Of a stretch of DNA of 64,000 nt, positions 1 through 8,271 are shown in pieces. Origin of the DNA: Streptomyces fodineus. GTDB taxonomy: Bacteria; Actinomycetota; Actinomycetes; Streptomycetales; Streptomycetaceae. The translations under genes were made by a program, and so were the position numbers. Every line of letters starts with the position of its first letter. The stretch's first letter is position 1. The stretch covers positions 6,634,001 through 6,698,000 of the forward strand of contig NZ_CP017248.1 in NCBI RefSeq assembly GCF_001735805.1, written 5' to 3'. Below the pieces are notes generated by a model, which worked only from the letters and a program-made list of their open reading frames with translations, did not search any database and was not told where the DNA came from.

Positions 1-23
1 TCCGGGCGACGGCCGTCATGCCG

Positions 24-1658
24 TCAGGCCCACTTGGCCTGGAGCAGGTTGATCCCCGGGTACGGCTGTGCCCTTATCCCGGTGAGCTTGCGCGGGTCCC
101 AGGCCGTCATCAGCTCGTTGTGCACCACCGGGTACAGCACGGCCTGCTCGGCGACGACGTCGATGTAGTCCTGGACGATCGCCTTCTTCTTCGCGGGGTC
201 CGGTTCCCGGGTCGCCCGGTCCATGTCCGCGAAGAGCCGCTTGGCCACCGGATCGTCCGCCCACCGGGTGTACCCCATCCACAGGTTCTGCGGCCCGTAG
301 TTGTAATGCATGATCAGATCGGCGTCGAGCCCGAACTGATTGGGATTGGATGCGGCGGCGACGACCTGGTAGTCCTGCTTCTGATCCATCTTGGTGAACA
401 CGGCCGTGGTCTCCTGCGGCGCGAGGGTCGTCCGCACACCGACCGCGTCCCAGGAGGACTTGATGGTCGGCAGACAGTCCACGATCCAACTGACGTTCAC
501 GGCCAGGATGTCGACCTCGAGGTCCGAGACGCCCGCCGCCTTCAGCAGCGCCTTCGCCCTGCCGGGGTCGTAGTCGTAGACGGTCCTGGCCCGCCGGTAG
601 CTCGGATTGCCCTCGTTCAGGAACGAGGAGGCCGGCTTCCCGTGCCCCCTCAGGGCGACCTGCACCATCTTCTCGGTGTCGATGGCGTAGTGCAGCGCCT
701 GCCGCACCCGTACGTCGTCGAAGGGCTTGTGCCGCGTGTTGAACATCAGGAACAGGTTGTTCATCCCGGCGCCGCCCGCGACCGTCAGGCCCCCCTGCTC
801 CAGCCGCGCGATATTGGCGTACGGGATGTTGTCGGCGATCTGCGCCCCGGCGCCGGACCCGGAGATCTTCGCGACGCGCGGAGCGGCGTCCACGATGGTC
901 AGCCAGTTCATGCGCTTGAAGGCGGGCGGCCGGGGCCCGTTGTAGCCGGCGTACGCCTCGAAGGTGGTGTTGGACTTCGGATGGTGCGCGGTCTGCCGGT
1001 ACGGCCCCGAGCCCACGGCCAGCCCCTTGATGGCGTCGTCCCAGGCGCCGGGCCGGGCGAAGACGTGTTTCGGCATGATCTTGGCGAGGGTGAGCCGGGA
1101 AAGCCCGTCGGGGAAGGGGAACTTGAGCACGAGCTCGACGGTGCGCGAGTCGACAGCGCGGACGCCGCTCAGCCAGCTCGCGAAGAACCCCTTGGCGAGG
1201 GTCTGGGTCTTCGGATCGAGGATCCGGTCGAAGACGAACACGACGTCGTCGGCGGTGACGGGCTTGCCGTCGTGGAAGGTCGCGCCCGAGCGCAGGGTGA
1301 ACCGCCAGGTGGTGGCGTGCGCGTCTTTCGGGACCTCGGTGGCGAGTGCCGGATAGGGGACCCGGGTGATCGGATCGGTGTCCAGCAGTCCTTCGTAGAC
1401 GTGGTTGTTGGCGGCCATGCAGAACGCCGACGCCGTCTGCGTCGGATCCCAGCTGCCGTCGTTGCCGTAGCCGATCACGGCGGTCAGCGTCCGGTCCTTG
1501 CCGCTGCCGCCGTCCCCGGTGTCGTTCGTGGACTGCGGTCCGGCGGAGCAGGCGGTCAGCGCGGGCGGCAGCCCGGCGGCCAGGGCGAGCGCGCCGACGC
1601 CGCCGAGGAAGGACCGGCGGTGTGGTGCCGGCATGTCGTGGGTCACGTCGTCACGCAC
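24..1658 (-). CDS. ABC transporter substrate-binding lipoprotein, family 5 (peptide/nickel type)
   Basis: A 544-residue extracellular solute-binding protein of the DppA/OppA family, which captures oligopeptides, nickel or similar ligands outside the membrane for an ABC importer. The N-terminus has a twin-arginine stretch (RRSFLG, residues 14-19), a hydrophobic segment and a lipobox ending in Cys37 (LTAC), so it is probably a Tat-exported lipoprotein. The rest reads as the usual two-lobed fold with family motifs such as TFHDGKPVTADDV and the VRQALHYAID region. The GTG start has AGGAGG only 4 nt away; an in-frame GTG at codon 5 would give a wider gap. No permease or ATPase lies within the window on this side, so the partners are either before base 1 or elsewhere. 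The ligand cannot be told from sequence. Confidence 0.9.
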   Translation of the reverse strand: MRDDVTHDMPAPHRRSFLGGVGALALAAGLPPALTACSAGPQSTNDTGDGGSGKDRTLTAVIGYGNDGSWDPTQTASAFCMAANNHVYEGLLDTDPITRVPYPALATEVPKDAHATTWRFTLRSGATFHDGKPVTADDVVFVFDRILDPKTQTLAKGFFASWLSGVRAVDSRTVELVLKFPFPDGLSRLTLAKIMPKHVFARPGAWDDAIKGLAVGSGPYRQTAHHPKSNTTFEAYAGYNGPRPPAFKRMNWLTIVDAAPRVAKISGSGAGAQIADNIPYANIARLEQGGLTVAGGAGMNNLFLMFNTRHKPFDDVRVRQALHYAIDTEKMVQVALRGHGKPASSFLNEGNPSYRRARTVYDYDPGRAKALLKAAGVSDLEVDILAVNVSWIVDCLPTIKSSWDAVGVRTTLAPQETTAVFTKMDQKQDYQVVAAASNPNQFGLDADLIMHYNYGPQNLWMGYTRWADDPVAKRLFADMDRATREPDPAKKKAIVQDYIDVVAEQAVLYPVVHNELMTAWDPRKLTGIRAQPYPGINLLQAKWA

Positions 1659-1780
1659 GGGTCCTCCTGGCGGGGAGAGGGCAGGGAGGTACGACGTCCT
1701 ACGTCCGGTGGGTCAGCGCGACCATAGGAGCGCGCCAAGGGGTGGTCAAGGGCGCATGCACGAATGGCGTAGCAGTCAGA

Positions 1781-1798
1781 GGCCGCACCAGTGCGGCC
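1781..1798 (-). terminator. Hairpin after the PAP2-like gene
   Basis: Perfect 8-bp inverted repeat GGCCGCAC / GTGCGGCC separated by only two bases, lying 29-46 nt past the stop of the minus-strand PAP2-like gene. There is no T tract, as is usual for Streptomyces terminators. The very tight loop means the closing pairs probably open. Confidence 0.45.
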
Positions 1799-1826
1799 GA
1801 ACCGGAGCGGCCCGGCAGGGAGATCC

Positions 1827-2399
1827 TCAGGGGGCCGGTTCCCCGTCGGTGGCGCGCCGGCGTACGAGGGTGCCGACGGCGGCGCCGATCGTGCCGCCCA
1901 GGAGCCAGCCGGCCAGGACGTCGGTCGTCCAGTGCACCCCGAGATACACGAGGGCCCACCCGGTCACCAGGTTCGCCGCGACCGCACCGGCCGACACGGT
2001 GAGCCGCCACGCCCGGCCCGGCCACCGCACCGCGAGGACGGCGGCGGCGGTGAGCCCGGCGACCAGGGCGGCGTCCGTCGACGGCATGGAGTATCCGCCC
2101 GCATGGACGAGTGCGAGGCCTGCGTCCGGGCGTGGCCGTGCGATGAGGTGCTTGAGCACCTGGGAGGCCACGACCGAGACGACGGCGGCGCCGCCCGCGG
2201 CCGCGACGAGCGGCCGCAGGCGGCGTACCACCAGCGCGGCGAGCAGTGCGGCCAGCAGCAGCAGAGCGAGCAGGACCACGTTGAGGCCGAGGTCCATCAG
2301 CCCTTCGGCCAGGGCGGTCCAGCCGGCGCCGCGATGCGCGGCGAGCCACCGCAGGATGTCCCGGTCCGCCGCCGTCAGCGGAGCGAACGGCGCTGCCAT
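1827..2399 (-). CDS. PAP2-family membrane protein with altered active-site motifs
   Basis: A 190-residue integral membrane protein with about five hydrophobic segments. It matches the PAP2 (type 2 phosphatidic acid phosphatase) superfamily, which hydrolyses lipid phosphates at the membrane. The first motif KX6RP is intact (Lys83 to Arg90-Pro91). The second, normally PSGH, reads PSTD (106-109). The third, normally SRX5HX3D, keeps His156 and Asp160, but the Ser-Arg pair reads Ala-Leu (149-150). The nucleophilic histidine is therefore present while the acid histidine and one phosphate-binding arginine are missing. It may use a different chemistry or have lost activity. It is a monocistronic minus-strand gene with a hairpin after its stop. 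Confidence 0.8.
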   Translation of the reverse strand: MAAPFAPLTAADRDILRWLAAHRGAGWTALAEGLMDLGLNVVLLALLLLAALLAALVVRRLRPLVAAAGGAAVVSVVASQVLKHLIARPRPDAGLALVHAGGYSMPSTDAALVAGLTAAAVLAVRWPGRAWRLTVSAGAVAANLVTGWALVYLGVHWTTDVLAGWLLGGTIGAAVGTLVRRRATDGEPAP

Positions 2400-2440
2400 G
2401 CCGCACTGCCTTTCCTGGGTCGTTCAGGTGCTGCCGGGGC

Positions 2441-3466
2441 TCACCACTCCCCGGGGAAGCCTCCCGGGCCCGGGTTGCACTTGTGGTTGATGGTGTCGGT
2501 CAGGCCGACGTCGGGGCGCCACTCGTCGAGGTCCCACGTGGCCTTGTTCGGCGAGTACCAGGAGACGATCAGCACGTGGCAGAGGTACTGGTTCTTCATC
2601 GAGCCCAGGTTGGTGTTCAGGCCGTGGTTCCGGTACTTGGCGTACAGCTCGTTCCAGCCGGCCTGCGCCGGAGCGTACCCGTTCCAGAACCGCTGCCAGT
2701 CGGTGGGCTGGACCTTCAGGGTCCACCCGTAGCCGGAGTGGTACGTCCAGGAGGCGCTGTGGATCAGGTCGCGCCACAGCCACGGGTCGGCGACGACCGG
2801 GTAGGCGATGTCGGCGGTGGTGGTGTGGTCGATCACCTGGACGAGCGAGTCGCCCTGGACCTCGTACCGGGTCGGGATGTCCTTGCCGTTCGCGTCCTTG
2901 GCCCAGGGGGCGGCGAACGCGCCGAGCGAGGTGCCGTCGGTGCCGGATATCAGCACGCTTCCGTCGTCCTGCACCGCCATGCTCGCACCGGCGGGAAGGC
3001 TCACGGGGTAGGTGTAGCGGGTCGGCGCGGTGCCGTCCCGGACGACGGTCTCCAGGCGGACGCTCTGGTCCAGCGGCTGCACCGCCAGATCGGTGGCGGG
3101 CGCGGCGTTCTGGTAGGTGATCGTCCCGTCGGAGGCGACCGCCGCGTCACCGCTCCCGCTGCCCGGCAGGCCGATGCCGATGGTGTCTCCGGGTGAGTCG
3201 GCCGGGGCGACCTGGACGGCGCCGGAGTTGTCCGCCGGTGCGGTCACCTTGATGTCGCTGCCGCTCGCCGTGAGCGTGCCGCCGTCCTTGCCCTCGGCCG
3301 GCGGGACGACGTCGGCCGGCGGTGCGACGTTGTTGACCTGCTGGGCGATCGTGTCCGCGGCGGCCGGCGGGTCGGTGGGAGTGCCGTCGGCCAGAGCCGT
3401 GCCCCCCGCGTACATCACCAGCGCCACGGCGACAGCGACTGGTCTGGACAGGGTCTTCACGCGCAT
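2441..3466 (-). CDS. Secreted protein with C-terminal DUF2599-like domain
   Basis: A 341-residue exported protein. The first 26 residues form a signal peptide (basic MRVKTLSR, hydrophobic core, GTALA cleavage region). Residues from about 30 to 220 are low-complexity and beta-rich. The last 100 residues resemble DUF2599: a tryptophan-rich segment near WLWRDLI, a central WNELYAKY, and the terminal pattern WDLDEWRPDVG followed by a cysteine near HKCNPG. The function of that domain is not known to me; it occurs at the C-terminus of secreted actinobacterial proteins. It stands alone, and its promoter lies in the 175-bp gap shared with the small divergent gene at 3642. Confidence 0.75.
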   Translation of the reverse strand: MRVKTLSRPVAVAVALVMYAGGTALADGTPTDPPAAADTIAQQVNNVAPPADVVPPAEGKDGGTLTASGSDIKVTAPADNSGAVQVAPADSPGDTIGIGLPGSGSGDAAVASDGTITYQNAAPATDLAVQPLDQSVRLETVVRDGTAPTRYTYPVSLPAGASMAVQDDGSVLISGTDGTSLGAFAAPWAKDANGKDIPTRYEVQGDSLVQVIDHTTTADIAYPVVADPWLWRDLIHSASWTYHSGYGWTLKVQPTDWQRFWNGYAPAQAGWNELYAKYRNHGLNTNLGSMKNQYLCHVLIVSWYSPNKATWDLDEWRPDVGLTDTINHKCNPGPGGFPGEW

Positions 3467-3516
3467 GCGTCCCCCCTTGAACTCGATGAGCGTGCCGAAG
3501 GCGTGAAGGAAACGTG

Positions 3517-3529
3517 TGTGAATTTCACA
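3517..3529. promoter_or_regulatory. Short palindrome in divergent promoter region
   Basis: TGTGAA-T-TTCACA is a perfect 6-bp inverted repeat around one base, 51 bp upstream of the secreted DUF2599 gene and in the AT-richer gap between divergent genes. It could be an operator. It is shorter than a CRP site, which has TGTGA-N6-TCACA, so I do not assign a regulator. Confidence 0.35.
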
Positions 3530-3641
3530 TGATCTTCACGTCGGACAGATCGTGGCACAGAGGGAAGCCCTGGAGTGACACCTTGTCAAAAAAGAGAAAC
3601 AGCAGGACATTTCTTGGCCCGCCCTGCCCTACTCTGGGGGC

Positions 3642-3848
3642 ATGGGTGAGACGGTTGACGCCAAAGCCAGGGGTGCGGTGCGCAAGGGTGTGAAGATCGC
3701 CCTCGTGGTGGTGGTGACGGCCGTCGCCGCGCTGCCGCTCGCCATGCTCGGCCTGTCCCGGCTCCCCGCCGAACGCGCCTACCAGCAGTGCGCCGAGCAG
3801 CCCGACGTCTCCAAGTGCCACGACCCCCTGACGTCCTGGCTGCCCTAG
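3642..3848 (+). CDS. Small single-pass membrane protein of unknown function
   Basis: A 68-residue protein with a basic N-terminus (about residues 8-17), one clear membrane segment (about 18-39, rich in Val, Ala and Leu) and an outward tail with two cysteines (in QQCAEQ and SKCHD) that could pair. The ATG is preceded by TACTCT at 3630-3635, a -10-like element six bases from the start, so the gene may be leaderless. Its stop TAG shares the bases CTAG with the stop of the convergent DUF397 gene. I do not recognise a family. Confidence 0.55.
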   Translation: MGETVDAKARGAVRKGVKIALVVVVTAVAALPLAMLGLSRLPAERAYQQCAEQPDVSKCHDPLTSWLP

Positions 3849-4048
3849 AGACGCGCGGCCGTCACGGCGCCGACGAACTCCCCCCAGGCGTCCGCCCCGA
3901 CCACCAGCACATCACCAGCGGGCACCTTGCTGTCCCGGACGGGCACGAGCCCGGGGACTTCGTCGGCGACCTCGATGCAGTTGCCGCCCTCGCCGTTGCT
4001 GTACGTGCTCTTGCGCCAGCGGGCGTTGCTCAGATCGTGGGTGTGCAT
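3845..4048 (-). CDS. DUF397 domain protein
   Basis: A 67-residue DUF397 protein, recognised by the start WRKSTYSNGEGGNCIEVA, the central VPVRDSK and the end WGEFVGAV. Streptomyces genomes carry dozens of these next to an XRE/DUF5753 regulator. BldB and the WhiJ-associated small protein are relatives, and the small protein is thought to modulate its partner regulator. Its start lies inside the end of the upstream XRE gene (19-bp overlap), so the two are co-transcribed and translationally coupled. The stop codon sits in a palindromic CTAG shared with the opposite-strand gene. Confidence 0.9.
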   Translation of the reverse strand: MHTHDLSNARWRKSTYSNGEGGNCIEVADEVPGLVPVRDSKVPAGDVLVVGADAWGEFVGAVTAARL

Positions 4049-4863
4049 CGTCTGTGGTCCTCAGCCGCCGACTCGATCAGGGCGAGGGACGCCTCCGGCG
4101 ACAGCGCGGCGACCCTGAGGAGATCGTATGCGCGGTGTGCCCGCTTCACCACAGCCGGATCATCCATCAGCGTTCCCGAAAACGAGGTCTCTGTATAGGC
4201 GACCGGCGGCGCGTCCTCGAAGTCCATGAGCCGTAGATCCCCTGTCATCGCCGCGTGGGCCCCGGTCGCGTACGGAATCACCGTCGCCCACACCGTCCGC
4301 TCCCGCGTGAGCCCGGCGACGTGCTCCAGTTGCTCCGCCATCGCCTGCGGGCCGCCCACGGGGATGCGCACGACGTTCTCATGCAGGATCACCCAATACT
4401 CGGGCCGTGTGGCGTCCTTGAGGATGCGGGCCCGTTCCAGTCGAGCCCCCACGATGTCCTCGACGTACTCGTCCGTGACGAACGGGTTGGCCGCGAGCGT
4501 GACCGCCTCGGCGTAGGCCTTCGTCTGCAGAAGGCCCGGCACCACGGTGGGGGCGAACTCACAGATCCGCGTAGCCACCCGCTCCAGTTCCACGACCTCC
4601 GCGAAGTACTCCGCATAGCGCCGGTCGTCGATGAGTTTGCGGCACAGCCGCTCGAAAATACCGTCGGTTTGCAGGGCTTGGTCGATCCGCTGGGCGATGT
4701 CCAGCTGGGGCTTGCGGATCGCCTGCTCGAACTGGCCGATGTATCCGCCGGAGACGAAGACGCGGGTGCCCAGGTCGGCCTGGGTGAGTCCCCTGTCCTC
4801 CCGGCGCCGTTTCAGCTCGGCTCCGAAGAACTCCCACGCCGCCTGGCGCGAACCGTTGGCCAT
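4030..4863 (-). CDS. XRE-family regulator with DUF5753 domain
   Basis: A 277-residue DNA-binding protein. A helix-turn-helix occupies roughly residues 12-70 (LKRRREDRGLTQADLG, then GGYIGQFEQ as recognition region), followed by the DUF5753 domain, which is typical of WhiJ-like regulators and carries the motifs FVPGLLQT-like VVPGLLQTKAYAEA and LERARIL. The ATG at 4863 has AAGGGGG 7 nt upstream; an open frame continues upstream but has no family similarity. It forms an operon with the DUF397 gene. The promoter region holds inverted repeats that could be its own operator. A role in development or antibiotic control is known for the family but is not shown here. Confidence 0.9.
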   Translation of the reverse strand: MANGSRQAAWEFFGAELKRRREDRGLTQADLGTRVFVSGGYIGQFEQAIRKPQLDIAQRIDQALQTDGIFERLCRKLIDDRRYAEYFAEVVELERVATRICEFAPTVVPGLLQTKAYAEAVTLAANPFVTDEYVEDIVGARLERARILKDATRPEYWVILHENVVRIPVGGPQAMAEQLEHVAGLTRERTVWATVIPYATGAHAAMTGDLRLMDFEDAPPVAYTETSFSGTLMDDPAVVKRAHRAYDLLRVAALSPEASLALIESAAEDHRRCTPTI

Positions 4864-4880
4864 GGCCAACCCCCTTGACC

Positions 4881-4911
4881 TGCATCGCACTTGCAGGGCG
4901 CAGACCCCTGC
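4881..4911. promoter_or_regulatory. Inverted repeats upstream of the XRE/DUF397 pair
   Basis: Two adjacent dyads lie 18-48 bp upstream of the XRE start. The first is TGCATCGCACTTGCA (4881-4895), flanked by TGCA at both ends. The second is GCAGGG (4893-4898) with CCCTGC (4906-4911). Position and symmetry fit an autoregulatory operator. From memory, similar TGCAAGT motifs precede related pairs, but this needs alignment. Confidence 0.4.
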
Positions 4912-4978
4912 CGAGTCTAGACGCGGAGAGTCACTCTGGATGTGCGAAGAGTGAAACCCGGCAGGAAGGGGCAGCGAG

Positions 4979-5200
4979 TTGGCCGTGAAGCCACCCGTCG
5001 GCAGCCATGCAGTGGACACCCGTACCGGACGGATCGGAGTAGTGATGGGGCATGTGGGGCCGTATGTGCAGCTGAGACCCTATGGCGGGGGGCGGGAGTG
5101 GGACGTGGACCCGGCGGCCGTACGGCCGGCCACCCCCGCCGAGCGGCTCAGCGCGGCCACCGCGTACGCCAACGCCCGCAGCCGTGGCGAGGTGCCCTAG
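4979..5200 (+). CDS. Small conserved-looking protein of unknown function
   Basis: A 73-residue soluble protein, divergent from the XRE/DUF397 operon. The composition is Gly, Val and Arg rich, with a probable small beta fold around RTGRIGVVMGHVGPYVQL and an acidic-basic C-terminal helix. TTG at 4979 has AAGGGG about 7 nt before it; GTG at 4985 is the alternative start. Codon use is typical of a Streptomyces gene. I recall similar short proteins annotated as hypothetical in this genus, but no function. Confidence 0.6.
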   Translation: MAVKPPVGSHAVDTRTGRIGVVMGHVGPYVQLRPYGGGREWDVDPAAVRPATPAERLSAATAYANARSRGEVP

Positions 5201-5269
5201 GGGCGCCCGCCGGACGATTTCCGGTATCCGAGGGTCCGGGCACCGGAGAGCTTGCGCGAGAATGGGGCC

Positions 5270-6019
5270 ATGAGTCTGTTCCGCGACGACGGCATCGTGC
5301 TGCGCACCCAGAAGCTGGGTGAGGCGGACCGGATCATCACCCTGCTCACGCGCGGTCACGGGCGGGTACGCGCCGTCGCCCGGGGTGTGCGGCGGACGAA
5401 GTCGAAGTTCGGGGCCCGGCTGGAGCCCTTCTCCCACGTCGACGTGCAGTTCTTCGCGCGCGGGAGCGAACTGGTCGGGCGCGGGCTGCCCCTGTGCACG
5501 CAGAGTGAGACCATCGCTCCGTACGGCGGCGGGATCGTCACCGACTACGCGCGGTACACCGCCGGGACGGCCATGCTGGAGACCGCCGAGCGGTTCACCG
5601 ATCACGAGGGGGAGCCGGCGGTGCAGCAGTATCTGCTGCTCGTCGGTGCCCTGCGGACGCTGGCCCGGGGCGAGCACGCGCCCCACCTCGTCCTCGACGC
5701 CTTCCTGCTCCGCTCCCTCGCCGTCAACGGGTACGCCCCGAGTTTCAGCGACTGCGCGAAGTGCGGGATGCCCGGTCCGAACCGGTTCTTCTCCGTGGCC
5801 TCCGGCGGTTCCGTCTGCGCCGACTGCCGGGTGGCCGGGAGTGTCGTACCGTCGCCGCAGACCCTGGTTCTGCTCGGCGCGCTGCTTACGGGAGACTGGG
5901 AGACGGCGGACGCGTGCGAGGCGCGGTACGTCCGGGAGGGCAGCGGGCTGGTGTCCGCCTACCTGCACTGGCATCTGGAGCGCGGGCTGCGTTCGCTCAG
6001 GTATGTGGAAAAGACGTAG
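5270..6019 (+). CDS. recO: DNA repair protein RecO
   Basis: RecO binds single-stranded DNA and, with RecF and RecR, loads RecA on gaps during recombinational repair. The 249-residue product has the N-terminal OB fold (LFRDDGIVLRTQKLGEADRI, then the VARGVRRTKSKFG segment) and the C-terminal zinc-binding part with Cys162/Cys165 and Cys183/Cys186. The ATG at 5270 begins the family N-terminus; an upstream in-frame ATG adds six residues without similarity. uppS follows 17 bp later, so the two are probably one transcript, as in other actinobacteria. Confidence 0.96.
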   Translation: MSLFRDDGIVLRTQKLGEADRIITLLTRGHGRVRAVARGVRRTKSKFGARLEPFSHVDVQFFARGSELVGRGLPLCTQSETIAPYGGGIVTDYARYTAGTAMLETAERFTDHEGEPAVQQYLLLVGALRTLARGEHAPHLVLDAFLLRSLAVNGYAPSFSDCAKCGMPGPNRFFSVASGGSVCADCRVAGSVVPSPQTLVLLGALLTGDWETADACEARYVREGSGLVSAYLHWHLERGLRSLRYVEKT

Positions 6020-6036
6020 AGGGAGACGAGAAGCAC

Positions 6037-6885
6037 ATGGTCGTACGCGGGATCCTGGGGCGCCAGCGGCGTGAGTACCAGGCGCCGGAGCCCCATCCGT
6101 CCGGTGCGCGCGCGCCGAAGCTCCCCGGCGAGCTGGTCCCGAACCACGTCGCCATCGTCATGGACGGCAACGGGCGGTGGGCGAAGGAGCGCGGTCTGCC
6201 GCGCACCGAGGGCCACAAGGTCGGCGCCGAGCGGGTGCTGGACGTGCTGCAGGGATCGATCGAGATCGGCGTCCGCAACATCTCCCTCTACGCCTTCTCC
6301 ACCGAGAACTGGAAGCGCTCGCCCGACGAGGTCCGCTTCCTGATGAACTTCAACCGCGACTTCATCCGCAAGACCCGCGACCAGCTCGACGCGCTCGGCA
6401 TCCGGGTGCGCTGGGTGGGCCGTATGCCCAAGCTGTGGAAGTCGGTCGCCAAGGAGCTGCAGATCGCCCAGGAGCAGACCAAGGGCAACGATCTGCTCAC
6501 CCTGTACTTCTGCATGAACTACGGCGGCCGGGCCGAGCTCGCCGACGCGGCGAAGGCGCTGGCCGAGGATGTGCGGGCGGGCCGTCTGGACCCGGCGAAG
6601 GTCAGCGAGAAGACCATCCAGAAGTACCTGTACTACCCGGACATGCCGGACGTGGACCTCTTCCTGCGGCCCAGCGGGGAGCAGCGCACCTCCAACTACC
6701 TGCTCTGGCAGAGCGCGTACGCCGAGATGGTCTTCCAGGACGTGCTGTGGCCCGACTTCGACCGCCGTGACCTGTGGCGGGCCTGCGTCGAATTCGCCTC
6801 CCGCGACCGGCGGTTCGGCGGCGCCGTGCCGAACGAGGACCTGCTCGCCATGGAGGCCGCGATGAAGGGCGAGTCCACCTCCTAG
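6037..6885 (+). CDS. uppS: Isoprenyl transferase (undecaprenyl or decaprenyl diphosphate synthase)
   Basis: A cis-prenyltransferase that extends farnesyl diphosphate with isopentenyl diphosphate to make the lipid carrier for peptidoglycan and teichoic acid precursors. The 282-residue protein carries all family motifs: MDGNGRWAKERGL with catalytic Asp43, GH near residue 57, YAFSTENWKR, and the late substrate-binding stretch PSGEQRTSNYLLWQ. AGGGAGA lies about 11 nt before ATG 6037. An open frame reaches further upstream inside recO but has no similarity. It is co-directional with recO. Streptomyces often have a second uppS paralogue, which cannot be judged from this window. Confidence 0.95.
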   Translation: MVVRGILGRQRREYQAPEPHPSGARAPKLPGELVPNHVAIVMDGNGRWAKERGLPRTEGHKVGAERVLDVLQGSIEIGVRNISLYAFSTENWKRSPDEVRFLMNFNRDFIRKTRDQLDALGIRVRWVGRMPKLWKSVAKELQIAQEQTKGNDLLTLYFCMNYGGRAELADAAKALAEDVRAGRLDPAKVSEKTIQKYLYYPDMPDVDLFLRPSGEQRTSNYLLWQSAYAEMVFQDVLWPDFDRRDLWRACVEFASRDRRFGGAVPNEDLLAMEAAMKGESTS

Positions 6886-6925
6886 CCACCGGTGGTTCAC
6901 GCGGGCCGCCGAGGATGCGGGACTC

Positions 6926-8257
6926 ATGAGACGTCTCACCCCCCTCCTCGCCCTCGGCGCCCTGCTGCTCACCGCGCTGCCCGCGCACGCCGCCGACGGC
7001 CCCGCGCACCGGGAGAGTTACGGCACCAAGGCCCCGTACCAGCCCGAGCAGAACGCGCACACCTACCAGCGGCCCCCGGCCGGCTTCGAGCCCGTCTTCA
7101 CCGAGAACGCCTCCCGGCACGGCTCCCGTGCGGCGACCGGCAGCGAGGACGGCGACCTGATCCTCGCACTGTGGGACAAGGCGCACGCCGAGGACCAACT
7201 CACCGAGGAAGGTGAGGAGTTCGGGCCGACGGTACGGGCGCTCATGGCCGCCATGGAGAAGGCCGGGTACGGCAACCTCAGCGGGCGCGGCCGGCAGGAG
7301 ATGCGGGACACGGCGACGCGCACGGCACAGCGGCTGCCCACCCTGTTCCAGGACATCGCCGACCAGGGCGAGAGGATCGACGTGGTCAGCTCCGGGCAGG
7401 GGCGGGCCGTGGACAGCGCGGGCGAGTACACCGGCGCCCTCGCCGCCGCCGACCCCGCGCTGAAGCCGCTGATCGGGCCGACCCGCACCGACAAGGACCT
7501 GCTGTACTTCCACAAGGCGGCGGGCGGCGCGGCGTACCGCGACTACATCGCGCACGACCAGCGCCTCAAGGACACCCTGAACGCGATCACCGACCAGCCC
7601 AGGACGCACGGGGCCGCGCGCGATGTCCTGCGCCGCCTGTTCAAGGAGCCGTTCGCCGACGGGATCACCGACCAGGTGGGCGCGGCCCGAGCCGTCTACG
7701 ACCTGTACGCCATCGCGCCCGCGATGAGCGAGGAGAGCCCGGACCCGGACGGCAGGGGCTGGGGCATGGACCGCTACCTCTCCCGCTCGGACGCGGCGTG
7801 GTTCGGTTACCTCGGGGACGCGGAGGACTTCTACGAGAAGGGCCCCGGCTTCTCGGGCAGCGACATCACCTACAAGATGGCCGATGTCCTCCTCGCCGAC
7901 TTCTTCCGGCAGATCGAGGCCAAGCGGGCCGGCACCAGCGACCTGGGCGCCGAACTGCGCTTCACCCACGCCGAGGAGATCATCCCGCTGGCCGCGCTGA
8001 TGGGGCTGCCCGGCAGCACCGAGCCGGCCGACCCGGACGAGCCCTACACCTACGCCGGCAACCCCTGGCGGGGCGCGGACGTCGCACCCCTGGGCGCCGA
8101 CATCCAGTGGGACGTGTTCAAGAAGGACGACCGCTACCTGGTCCGCATGCTCTACAACGAGAAGGAGACGCCCTTCAAGACGGGCTGCCGCCCGATCGCC
8201 AAGGGCAGTGCGTTCTACGACTTCGACGAGTTGGAGCGCTGCTTCGGGCGCGGCTGA
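6926..8257 (+). CDS. Secreted histidine acid phosphatase family protein
   Basis: A 443-residue exported enzyme of the histidine phosphatase superfamily, branch 2 (acid phosphatase, phytase and MINPP-like). Residues 1-22 are a signal peptide ending in AHA. The catalytic RHGSR motif is at 64-68 with nucleophile His65, and the proton-donor motif HAE is at 348-350, as expected for branch 2. Such enzymes release phosphate from inositol phosphates or other phosphomonoesters outside the cell. The gene follows uppS by 40 bp but has its own spacing and is probably separate in function. Confidence 0.85.
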   Translation: MRRLTPLLALGALLLTALPAHAADGPAHRESYGTKAPYQPEQNAHTYQRPPAGFEPVFTENASRHGSRAATGSEDGDLILALWDKAHAEDQLTEEGEEFGPTVRALMAAMEKAGYGNLSGRGRQEMRDTATRTAQRLPTLFQDIADQGERIDVVSSGQGRAVDSAGEYTGALAAADPALKPLIGPTRTDKDLLYFHKAAGGAAYRDYIAHDQRLKDTLNAITDQPRTHGAARDVLRRLFKEPFADGITDQVGAARAVYDLYAIAPAMSEESPDPDGRGWGMDRYLSRSDAAWFGYLGDAEDFYEKGPGFSGSDITYKMADVLLADFFRQIEAKRAGTSDLGAELRFTHAEEIIPLAALMGLPGSTEPADPDEPYTYAGNPWRGADVAPLGADIQWDVFKKDDRYLVRMLYNEKETPFKTGCRPIAKGSAFYDFDELERCFGRG

Positions 8258-8271
8258 TCATCGCAGGGGTC

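Noticed and set aside
18..1727. Long open frame antisense to the solute-binding protein gene
   Set aside because: No family motifs and a composition expected of an antisense frame in high-GC DNA. Similar frames oppose most genes here, for example 31646-34462 against ppdK and 45179-47746 against nirB.
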